From Streptomyces achromogenes (GTDB lineage: Bacteria > Actinomycetota > Actinomycetes > Streptomycetales > Streptomycetaceae), in assembly GCF_030816715.1 (NCBI RefSeq), contig NZ_JAUSYH010000001.1, forward strand, positions 5,642,001-5,706,000: 64,000 bases of DNA, in the 5' to 3' direction. Under the pieces are notes generated by a model. The model was not told the DNA's origin and searched no databases. It worked only from the letters and a program-made list of their open reading frames with translations. Made by a program: the position numbers and the translations under genes. Every line of letters begins with the position of its first letter. Position 1 is the stretch's first letter. Below are positions 23,807 through 31,093 of the stretch, piece by piece.

Positions 23807-25951
23807 TCAACCGATGGTTGCGCTGTCCTGTGGTGTGTCGCTGTCGCTGCTCAGTCCAAGGGCACGCCGGAGGAAGTCGACCTGGAGCAGGAGCAGGTTC
23901 TCCGCGACCTGTTCCTGCGGGGTCATGTGGGTGACGCCCGACAGGGGGAGCACCTCGTGCGGGCGGCCGGCGGCCAGCAGGGCCGAGGACAGCCGCAGGG
24001 CGTGCGCGACGACCACGTTGTCGTCGGCCAGGCCGTGGACGATCATCAGCGGCCGGTGCGGTTCGGCGGGCTCGGCCAGCCCCCCGTCGGTGACCAGCGA
24101 ACTCTTTGCGTACGCCGCCGGTGACGTGGCCGGGTCGCCGAGGTAGCGCTCGGTGTAGTGGGTGTCGTAGAGCCGCCAGTCGGTCACCGGGGCGCCGGCG
24201 ATGCCCGCGTGGAAGACGTCGGGGCGGCGCAGCACCGCGAGGGCGGCGAGCCAGCCGCCGAAGGACCAGCCGCGGATCGCCACCCGGGAGAGGTCGAGGG
24301 GGTGGTTCTTCGCCAGATCCTCCAGCGCCTCGATCTGGTCGTCGAGGGCGACCGTGAAGTCGTGGTGGATCGCCTTCTCCCAGCCGGGCGTGCCCCGGCC
24401 GTCGGCGACGATCACCGCGAAGCCCTGGTCGGCGAACCACTGGGAGGTGAGGTGCGCGTTGCGCGCGGCCACCACCCGCTGCCCGTGCGGACCGCCGTAG
24501 GGGTCCATGAGCACGGGCAGAGGGGCGTCGCCGCGGTGGTTCGAGGGCAACAGAACGGCGCACGGAATATGCCGTGCGCCCCCCTCTACGAGCTTCACGC
24601 GCGGGGTCAGGCCCGGATCCGCCGCACAGGACCCGACGGACGCGACGGGCTTCCCGTCCCGCAGCACCCGCGCCACGGTGCCCGGCCGGTCCAGCACCGC
24701 CGACGTCAGCACGGTCACGTTCCCGGCGCGGACCGCCCCGTGCACGCCGGGCTCCTGGGAGCAACGCTCGACGCCGAGCTCGTTCACCCGGTAGACGTGC
24801 ACCTCGCCGACCTCGGGCGCCGCCGCGCCGGCCCCGGCTGAGGCGGCGACCAGCACGTCGTCGGACGTGACGTCCAGCACCGCCCGCACCTGCAAATGGT
24901 CGCCGGTCAGCGGGCGTTCGCCGACCGTGAGGACCCGTGCGCCGCCCTCGTCGGCGATCCGGACCAGCTGCCCCGAGGGGCTCCAACAGGGCACTCCAGG
25001 GAAAAGTTCCAGCCAAATCCGATCTTCGTCGGCATGCACCATCCGGGTCGCTCCGGAGTCGGTGTCCACCGCCAGGAACAGCTGACTTCGCTGGTCGCGC
25101 GCCTGTACGAGCAGCAACGGCGCCCCCGCCCCTGACCAGTGCACTCGCGCCAGATACGGATAGCGCGCACGATCCCAGACGACCTCCGTGCGCACCCCGT
25201 CGAGACCGAACACGAACAGCCGTACGTCAGCATTGGGCGTCCCGGCCGCCGGATAACGCACGTGGCGTGGGTCACGTTTCGGCTGGGCCGGATCGGAGAT
25301 CCACCACTGCTCCACCGGCGTGTCGTCCACCCGGGCGACCAGCAGCCGGTCCGACTCCGGAGCCCACCAGAACCCGCGCGAACGGTCCATCTCCTCGGCC
25401 GCGATGAACTCGGCCAATCCATAGGAAACCGGGTCCGATTCCGGCTCCGCGACCGCCCGGTCGTCCCCGCCCTCCGCGCCCACCACCCGCAGCGCGCCCC
25501 CTGCGACATAGGCGACGAGTCGCCCGTCAGGGGACGGACGGGGGTCGATCACCGGGCCGGCGACCGGCAGCTCGGTGGCCGTCCCGGCCCTCAGCTCGGC
25601 CGTGAAAAGCCGCCCTGACAAGGCGAAAGACGCCAGCTCCACGCCCGCGTCGGTGGCGTAGCCGACGATGCCGGCACCGGCCTCGCGGCTGCGTTCACGG
25701 CGCGCCCGCTCCTCGGTCGAGAGGTCCTCCGAGGCGCCCCCGAGGAGGGCGCGCGGGTCGGCGGCCAGGCGTTCCGTGCCGTCCGCCGGATCGAGGACCC
25801 AGAGCGCGCCCGCGCGGTCCGTGCCGGAGCCGGAGCGCAGGAACACCACGCGGGAGCCGTCGGGGGCCACCGTGAACGAACGCGGCGCGCCGAGAGTGAA
25901 ACGCTGGGTGCGGGCGTGCCTGCGGGGGAAGGAGTCGGACTCGGTCGTCAT
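23807..25951 (-). CDS. S9-family serine peptidase (prolyl oligopeptidase / DPP-IV-like)
   Basis: A 714-residue cytosolic-looking peptidase with no signal peptide. The N-terminal half reads as a beta-propeller/DPP-IV-type domain (repeated D-G-S-R-V-V-F blocks), and the C-terminal 250 residues form an alpha/beta hydrolase. The nucleophile lies in GWSFGG, the Asp in LADDNVV and the His in VTHMTP. I start at ATG 25951 (MTTESDSFPRRHARTQRF); a longer frame begins 63 bp upstream. The peptidase sits beside two peptide importers, so it may process imported peptides, but it is transcribed convergently to them and that link is inference. Confidence 0.87.
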   Translation of the reverse strand: MTTESDSFPRRHARTQRFTLGAPRSFTVAPDGSRVVFLRSGSGTDRAGALWVLDPADGTERLAADPRALLGGASEDLSTEERARRERSREAGAGIVGYATDAGVELASFALSGRLFTAELRAGTATELPVAGPVIDPRPSPDGRLVAYVAGGALRVVGAEGGDDRAVAEPESDPVSYGLAEFIAAEEMDRSRGFWWAPESDRLLVARVDDTPVEQWWISDPAQPKRDPRHVRYPAAGTPNADVRLFVFGLDGVRTEVVWDRARYPYLARVHWSGAGAPLLLVQARDQRSQLFLAVDTDSGATRMVHADEDRIWLELFPGVPCWSPSGQLVRIADEGGARVLTVGERPLTGDHLQVRAVLDVTSDDVLVAASAGAGAAAPEVGEVHVYRVNELGVERCSQEPGVHGAVRAGNVTVLTSAVLDRPGTVARVLRDGKPVASVGSCAADPGLTPRVKLVEGGARHIPCAVLLPSNHRGDAPLPVLMDPYGGPHGQRVVAARNAHLTSQWFADQGFAVIVADGRGTPGWEKAIHHDFTVALDDQIEALEDLAKNHPLDLSRVAIRGWSFGGWLAALAVLRRPDVFHAGIAGAPVTDWRLYDTHYTERYLGDPATSPAAYAKSSLVTDGGLAEPAEPHRPLMIVHGLADDNVVVAHALRLSSALLAAGRPHEVLPLSGVTHMTPQEQVAENLLLLQVDFLRRALGLSSDSDTPQDSATIG

Positions 25952-26131
25952 CCCCCGACCATATTGGCCATGCGACCCCCTTGTGCGGCTGTGCGCCGAG
26001 AGATGCGCGCCCACACGTAGTTATGATCACTAGCGCTGAGTGGGTATGAACCTGCTGGCAGTCGTATGGATTTACGTGTTCCCTCGCTCTGTTTTCCCCC
26101 ACGTTTCCCGGGTCCTTGGAGGTGAGCCGCC

Positions 26132-26326
26132 GTGGCACTCTCGATTTCGGCGGTGGTGCTGCTGGCGATCGTCGTCTTCTTGTTGATCAAGAAGTCGGGA
26201 CTGAAGGGCGGTCACGCTGTCGTCTGCATCCTGCTCGGCTTCTATCTGGCCTCCTCGACGATCGCTCCCACCATCAGCGACCTGACGACGAGCGTGGCGA
26301 GCATGATCGGCAGCATCAAGTTCTGA
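26132..26326 (+). CDS. Small two-helix membrane protein (64 aa)
   Basis: Starts at GTG 26132, which has TTGGAGGTGAG upstream at good spacing. It has an N-terminal membrane helix (residues 3-19, ISAVVLLAIVVFLLI), a KKSGLKGGH turn and a second helix (AVVCILLGFYLASS), then a short polar tail ending SMIGSIKF. Similar short proteins recur in Streptomyces from memory, but I know of no assigned function. It is divergent from the S9 peptidase (180 bp shared upstream region) and ends 5 bp from the convergent XRE gene. Confidence 0.7.
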   Translation: MALSISAVVLLAIVVFLLIKKSGLKGGHAVVCILLGFYLASSTIAPTISDLTTSVASMIGSIKF

Positions 26327-26331
26327 CGCCG

Positions 26332-27309
26332 TCAGCTCTCCGACGCGTACGGCACGAAGTCGGCCCAGGCTTCCGGCGAGAGCCGGAGGCGGGGGCCCTC
26401 GGCGTGCTTGGAGTCGCGGACGTGGACGGTGGCGGTGGTGACGGCGATCTCCACGCAGGACTCACCGTCAGGCCCGCTGCTGTAGCTGCTCTTGAACCAC
26501 GTCGGTTCGGATGGGCCCCCGGCGGCGTGCTCGCGGATCATGTCTCTCCCAGCAGCACTGAACGCCCCGTCGGAACGGCCTACTCCGGTGCCGTCCTCGA
26601 ACTTCAGCAGCTCGATCCTGCCGCTGAGGCCAGGATGGGCACCACTGTCCATCGGCATCACCTGAAGCGTCACGTTGTTCAACCGCCCCACCTGTAGCAG
26701 GCGTTCGAACTGTTGTCGCCTCACCATTGTGCCCCCAACCTTGCGGCGCAGCGTCGACTCTTCCAGGACGAACCCCAGCGCGGGCGCAGGCGACCGTTCG
26801 AAGACGGCTTGCCGTGCCATGCGAGCCGCCACCAGCCGTTCCACATCTTCCGGCGTGTAGGCAGGCTGCCAAGATTCCAGCAAGGCGCGCGCATGCTCGG
26901 GAGTCTGCAACAGCCCATGAATGTTGTTGCACTCGTACACCCCGATCTCGACAGCCCTCGCTTCCATCGCCGCCAGATCCCGCACCTTTTTCGGGTACCG
27001 GACCTTCTTCACGTCCTCCTTCATCGCCGAGAGCAGCCCGTCCGCTCCCAACACCCTGTCGGCCTTGTCCAGGTACTCGGGGCGGGGGATCCGCTTGCCC
27101 CCCTCGATCTTGTAGACGAGGTCCTCGCCGTAGCCGACCGCCAGCCCGAAGTCGGCCGCGCGCATCCCCACGGCCTCGCGCCGCAGCTTCAGCTGCCGCC
27201 CCACCGTCTCCACGACGGCGACGCCCCAGTCGTCGTCCGGATCCACCTCCCAACCCGGCTCGTCCGCCTCCTCCTTGAGCTGCACCGGCTTGCCGTTCAC
27301 CTGGGTCAT
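26332..27309 (-). CDS. XRE-family regulator (HTH + truncated DUF5753) fused to a DUF397 domain
   Basis: A 325-residue protein. An N-terminal XRE helix-turn-helix (about residues 35-90, VGRQLKLRREAVGM...YKIEGGKRI) leads into DUF5753, recognisable by GLLQTPEHARALL and RRQQFERLL. The DUF5753 part stops at LKFEDGTGVGRSDGAF, about 40 residues short of its usual end. It then runs in frame into a complete DUF397 domain (WFKSSYSSGPDGESCVEIA, VHVRDSKHAEGP, WADFV). DUF397 is normally a separate downstream gene. Met257 (ATG 26541) still has a GGGAGAG RBS before it, so a 69-residue DUF397 protein could also be made alone. Start ATG 27309 follows GGAGGGG. Divergent from the ATPase gene at 27430. Confidence 0.85.
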   Translation of the reverse strand: MTQVNGKPVQLKEEADEPGWEVDPDDDWGVAVVETVGRQLKLRREAVGMRAADFGLAVGYGEDLVYKIEGGKRIPRPEYLDKADRVLGADGLLSAMKEDVKKVRYPKKVRDLAAMEARAVEIGVYECNNIHGLLQTPEHARALLESWQPAYTPEDVERLVAARMARQAVFERSPAPALGFVLEESTLRRKVGGTMVRRQQFERLLQVGRLNNVTLQVMPMDSGAHPGLSGRIELLKFEDGTGVGRSDGAFSAAGRDMIREHAAGGPSEPTWFKSSYSSGPDGESCVEIAVTTATVHVRDSKHAEGPRLRLSPEAWADFVPYASES

Positions 27310-27429
27310 TCGCACCCCTCCGTCACCCGAACCGACAGTTCCGACACGACCGGACAACGCCCGGACAGTCACCGTACGCAACTGCTCCATCACTGTTCAC
27401 GGTAAGCGGGGACGGCCACTCTGAGTGAC

Positions 27430-27888
27430 GTGATCCAGGATTCCGTCTCCTCCGGGACTCGACCCGGCCAGCACTTCCGCAACTTCAGCGTGCGGTTGTC
27501 TCCCACGCCTCGCGGAGCGCGCCTCGCCCGTCTGCTCGCCGTCGAGCAACTGCGCTTCTGGGGCGTGCCGGTGGACCCGGCCTGCCAGATCGTCGCCGAA
27601 CTCGCGGCGAACGCGGTGACCCACGGACGCGTACCGGGCCGGGACTTCCGACTCACGCTCTACGTCATCGCGGACACGCTGCGCATCGAGGTCACCGACA
27701 CGGCGGGGGACCGCCCGCCCCGGCCGCCGCAGCCCGGCCCCGACACCGAATCCGAGTCCGGCCGCGGACTGCTCCTGGTCGAGGCGCTCGCCGACCGCTG
27801 GGGCTGGGCTCCGGAGCTGCGCCCGCGCAAGACGGTGTGGGCCGAGGTCGCTCTCCCACCGGATGCGGCTCGCCACCACACCTCGTGA
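27430..27888 (+). CDS. Anti-sigma-type ATP-binding regulator (HATPase_c_2)
   Basis: A 152-residue stand-alone GHKL ATPase domain of the SpoIIAB/RsbW kind, expected to bind or phosphorylate a partner protein. The N-box is ELAANAVTHGR, the G1-like motif is DTAGDRP and the G2-like motif is GRGLLLVEALADRWG. The likely start is GTG 27430; no strong RBS is visible. It is divergent from the XRE/DUF397 gene across 120 bp, a pairing seen many times in Streptomyces genomes. No cognate sigma factor is adjacent. Confidence 0.82.
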   Translation: MIQDSVSSGTRPGQHFRNFSVRLSPTPRGARLARLLAVEQLRFWGVPVDPACQIVAELAANAVTHGRVPGRDFRLTLYVIADTLRIEVTDTAGDRPPRPPQPGPDTESESGRGLLLVEALADRWGWAPELRPRKTVWAEVALPPDAARHHTS

Positions 27889-28215
27889 CGGACGGAGGAC
27901 GACGGGCGAGCCGAAGTCCGTCCGCCGCCGGAACCCGCATCCTCGCGCTTCGGTGCCAGGGGCGCTCTCTCCAAAGGACCACGACGGCGGAGAAAGAACC
28001 CGACCAAGCCCCACCCCTCCCGCCCGCCGGGCAAACTCACTCCCGCGAGTGAATATGCCCAACTCGACTGGATTCGTGACGGGTTGCCTGCCTTACGCTC
28101 AGCGCAACGCAGCACAGAGCCACAGCGCTGCACCACCACCCCAGACATGCGACGGCCCCCGCCGGGACGGCAATCCCAGTGCGAGGGCCTGACCACCGAG
28201 GAAGGCCACTTCCCG
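27889..28215. other. 327-bp gene-free interval
   Basis: I see no gene in this interval. It contains the TCACTC-CCGC-GAGTGA palindrome listed separately and, near its right end, the GAGGAAGG RBS for the gene at 28216. Confidence 0.5.
28037..28052. promoter_or_regulatory. Palindrome TCACTC-CCGC-GAGTGA
   Basis: Perfect 6-bp arms with a 4-bp centre, followed by the A/T-rich ATATG. It lies 164 bp upstream of ATG 28216. It could be the operator for the winged-helix gene or for a promoter just downstream. Confidence 0.4.
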
Positions 28216-29085
28216 ATGGACACCGAAAACCCTAGCGCGCCTCCGTGCGCCGAGTCCCGTAACGCGGGCAAAAACCACCCCCGTGCGGGCGGACTCACCC
28301 ACGACAACGCCCGGCACACCACCCGCTTCACGGTGATCGGCAACCACCTCGCCCAGCACCGGGAGCTGTCGCTCCTGGCGATCGGGCTCGGGGTGCACCT
28401 CCAGTCGCTGCCCAAGGGCGCCCGCGTCGACATCAAGTCCCTCACCGCACGCTTCCCCGAAGGCGCCACGCGGATCGCCGCAGCCCTGCGCGAGCTGGAG
28501 TCCCACGGCTACCTGCGCCGCGAACGCTCCCGCATCCCCGGCGGCCGGATCGTCACCCGCACGGTCTCCTGCAACCAGCCCGGCCACCGCGACCGCCGTC
28601 CGTCAGCCGCCGACCGCGCCCCTGGCACGGCTGCCCCCGCCCAGCCGAAGAAGCGCGGACCTCGCAAGCCGCTCCCCGCCGTCCCGCGCCCCGGGTACCC
28701 CGCCCCGGCTCTTCTCCAGGCAGCCACCGACCTTCTCGCGGGCCTGCGCCGCCACGACCCCGGCCTCCTCCTCTCCGCCTGCGACACGGCCCATCTCGCC
28801 CCCGGTGTCGCCGCCTGGCTGGAGCGGGACGTCAGCCCCGCCGCCGTACGTCAGGCCCTCACCGCCGACCTTCCGCCGGAGGGCGTCCGCCGCCCCGCCG
28901 CCCTCCTGGCCCATCGCCTCACGGTCCTGCTGCCACCACCACCCCCGTTCCGCGCGCCCGACGCCCCGCCTCAGGCCGTCCAGTACGGCATGGAGAACTG
29001 CGACGGCTGCGACCGCGGCATCCGCTCACCCGAGCCGGGAGCCCGCTGCCGCGACTGCCGGGAGTCGTCGGCGGCGGCTCTCTGA
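28216..29085 (+). CDS. Winged-helix DNA-binding protein with C-terminal zinc-ribbon-like motif
   Basis: A 289-residue protein. Residues about 40-110 (HLAQHRELSLLAIGLGVHLQ, then VDIKSLTARFPEG and LRELESHGYLRRERSRI) form a winged helix-turn-helix like that of plasmid replication or GntR/MarR-type proteins. A basic Pro/Ala linker follows, then a helical domain. The C-terminus carries four cysteines (CDGCDRG...CRDC) that could bind zinc. ATG 28216 follows GAGGAAGG. The stop codon overlaps by 2 bp the point where homology to a decayed Rpn-family gene begins, so the pair looks like a rearrangement joint. Confidence 0.75.
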   Translation: MDTENPSAPPCAESRNAGKNHPRAGGLTHDNARHTTRFTVIGNHLAQHRELSLLAIGLGVHLQSLPKGARVDIKSLTARFPEGATRIAAALRELESHGYLRRERSRIPGGRIVTRTVSCNQPGHRDRRPSAADRAPGTAAPAQPKKRGPRKPLPAVPRPGYPAPALLQAATDLLAGLRRHDPGLLLSACDTAHLAPGVAAWLERDVSPAAVRQALTADLPPEGVRRPAALLAHRLTVLLPPPPPFRAPDAPPQAVQYGMENCDGCDRGIRSPEPGARCRDCRESSAAAL

Positions 29086-29591
29086 TCGGGCCACGGCCGA
29101 GTGGGCTGCCCGGCCCGTGGCCATCGGGCCCGAATGGTGGGCCGCGCTGACACTGCGCCCGCTCGTCGCCGGCCCGCACAACATGCCCGTCATCACCGAC
29201 CCGGAGGACGCGCGTGCCGACCTGGCGCTGGCCGCGCTGTCCGCCATCACCCACGCGAAGCTGGACGTGCCCGACCGTCGCCGACCCCGTCATCGAACTC
29301 ACCGCACGAGGCCTGGACAGCATGCGCCGGGCCGCAGATTTCTGGAGGAACCTGGTGGCCGTGGACCTTTCCTTCTACAAGTCATCCATCTCCGAGGAGA
29401 TCCGCGACGAGGGCCGTGCTCAGCGAGGTGCCGAGGACGTTCTTCTCGTTCTGGAGACCCGTGGCCTCGACGTCACCGACCAGGTTCGCGAGCGCATCAC
29501 CGGCTGCGACGACCCCGATCTCCTGCGGGACTGGCTCACCCGGGCCGTCACCGTGTCGTCCGCCACAGCGATCTTCGCCGAGCAGGAGTGA
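29084..29591 (+). pseudogene. Decayed C-terminal fragment of an Rpn-family / PD-(D/E)XK-type hypothetical protein
   Basis: Frame 2 from 29084 reads DRATAEWAARPVAIGPEWW, then LTLRPLVAGPHNMPVITDP, then LALAALSAITHA. This matches, from memory, the middle of a common Streptomyces protein family of about 280-300 residues. Near 29277 the frame shifts, and the next frame reads VADPVIELTARGLDSM, WRNLVAVDLSFYKSS, SEEIRDEGRAQRGAEDVLL and a typical C-terminus ending ATAIFAEQE. The N-terminal half is absent, about 35-40 residues are missing at the joint, and there is no start codon with an RBS. Possibly the 29214 ATG frame is still translated, but its first 20 residues are out-of-frame nonsense. Confidence 0.75.
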
Positions 29592-29645
29592 CGGACCGGC
29601 GGGGAGGTGGCGGGGGGAGACGGGACGCCTCGTAGGGTTGGCCCC

Positions 29646-30530
29646 ATGACGGAACTGCCCTCCCGGCGTCTGTTGCTGGTGCACGCGCACCCGGACGACG
29701 AGTCGATCAACAACGGCGCGACCATGGCCAGGTACGCGGCCGAGGGCGCCCACGTGACCCTGGTCACCTGCACCCTCGGTGAACGCGGCGAGGTCATCCC
29801 GCCGGAGCTGCGGCACCTGACCGGCGCCGCGCTGGGCGAGCACCGCAAGGCGGAGCTCGCGGCGGCCATGGCCGAGCTCGGCGTGCACGACGTCCGGCTG
29901 CTCGGCGGCCCGGGCCGGTACGGCGACTCGGGGATGATGGGCCTCCCCGACAACGACGACCCGGCATGCTTCTGGCAGGCCGACGTCGACGAGGCGGCCG
30001 CGTCCCTCGCCGAGGTGATCCTCGAGGTGCGCCCCCAGGTCCTCGTCACCTACGACGAGGACGGCGGCTACGGCCACCCCGACCACATCCAGGCCCACCG
30101 GGTCGCCATGCGCGCCGCCGAGCTGGCCGGGGCCGCCGGCTGGCGCATCCCGAAGGTGTACTGGAACCGCGTCCCGCGCTCCGTCGCCGAGGACGCCTTC
30201 GCGAGGCTCCGGGAGGAGCTGCCGGGCCTCCCCTTCCCGAGCGCCGCCGCCGTGTCCGACGTGCCGGGGGTCGTGGACGACGACCGCGTCACCGCCGAGA
30301 TCGACGGAGGCGCCGGACACGCCGCCGCCAAGGCCGCCGCGATGCGGGCGCACGCCACCCAGATCGCCGTCGCCCCGGGGGAGAGGTGCTTCGCCCTCTC
30401 CAACGACCTCGCCCAGCCCCTCTTCACGACCGAGTACTACGAGCTCGTCCGCGGCGAGGCGGCCGGGCACGGCGGGAACAGGGAGACCGACCTGTTCGCC
30501 GGAACGACCGACGCGGCGGAGGCGGCCTGA
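29646..30530 (+). CDS. mshB: N-acetyl-1-D-myo-inositol-2-amino-2-deoxy-alpha-D-glucopyranoside deacetylase
   Basis: A 294-residue zinc deacetylase catalysing the second pathway-specific step of mycothiol biosynthesis (GlcNAc-inositol to GlcN-inositol). The LmbE/PIG-L motif AHPDDES is at residues 14-20, giving His15 and Asp18 as zinc ligands. The third ligand lies in GYGHPDHIQAH. The substrate loop RYGDSGMMG and the family's PKVYWNRVPRS segment are present. ATG 29646 follows AGGG. The stop overlaps the next gene's ATG by 1 nt, so the small membrane protein is coupled. The same adjacency is seen in mycobacteria (Rv1170-Rv1171, from memory). Confidence 0.95.
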   Translation: MTELPSRRLLLVHAHPDDESINNGATMARYAAEGAHVTLVTCTLGERGEVIPPELRHLTGAALGEHRKAELAAAMAELGVHDVRLLGGPGRYGDSGMMGLPDNDDPACFWQADVDEAAASLAEVILEVRPQVLVTYDEDGGYGHPDHIQAHRVAMRAAELAGAAGWRIPKVYWNRVPRSVAEDAFARLREELPGLPFPSAAAVSDVPGVVDDDRVTAEIDGGAGHAAAKAAAMRAHATQIAVAPGERCFALSNDLAQPLFTTEYYELVRGEAAGHGGNRETDLFAGTTDAAEAA

Positions 30531-30940
30531 TGTCCGACCGGGGTTCGATGCTCGCCCAGCCGCTGCGGATGCCGCCCGCCGGGCGGGCCGCCGCCTACGC
30601 CGGGCTGCTGCTGCTCGGCGCGCTCACCGGACTCGCCGGAGCGCTCGTCCAGGCCGGCTGGTTCCCGGGCGGACTGCTCCTCGCGCTCGTGGGCGCCGCC
30701 GGGCTGTTCGTCGGCGGCGCGCGGGCCGTCGGCAGCCGCGCCGGGGCCGTCGCACCCGCCGCCGGCTGGATGATCTCTGTCGTCCTCTCCACCGCCGGCC
30801 GCCCGGAGGGCGACTTCCTGTTCGGCGCGGGCGGTGGCTCGTATCTGTTCCTGCTCGGCGGCATGGCCCTTGCTGTGATCTGCGCCACCCTTGGCGGAGG
30901 GCGGCAACCGGGCGGTGACGACGTCCGACTTGGCAAGTGA
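30530..30940 (+). CDS. Small membrane protein coupled to mshB (DUF6113-like)
   Basis: A 136-residue protein with four likely membrane segments (AAYAGLLLLGALTGLAGALV; GGLLLALVGAAGLFVGG; a third around AVAPAAGWMISVVL; and LFLLGGMALAVICATLGGG). The ATG shares one base with the mshB stop. The conserved-looking loop STAGRPEGDFLFG sits between helices 3 and 4. The function is not known. Its steady linkage to mshB in Actinobacteria suggests a shared transcript rather than a shown role in mycothiol metabolism. Confidence 0.8.
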   Translation: MSDRGSMLAQPLRMPPAGRAAAYAGLLLLGALTGLAGALVQAGWFPGGLLLALVGAAGLFVGGARAVGSRAGAVAPAAGWMISVVLSTAGRPEGDFLFGAGGGSYLFLLGGMALAVICATLGGGRQPGGDDVRLGK

Positions 30941-31093
30941 CGTACCACTTCACCCCGGCGTGACCGTGGGAGTCCCGTGTGGGTCTTCCGGCGGTCGTGG
31001 GATACGGGCCAGAAGTGGCCAGTATGGTGGTGCGCGCCGCCGAGCAGCCCGTGAGGTCGTGGCGAGCGGCGGAGCCAACCTGGAGAACCTGCC

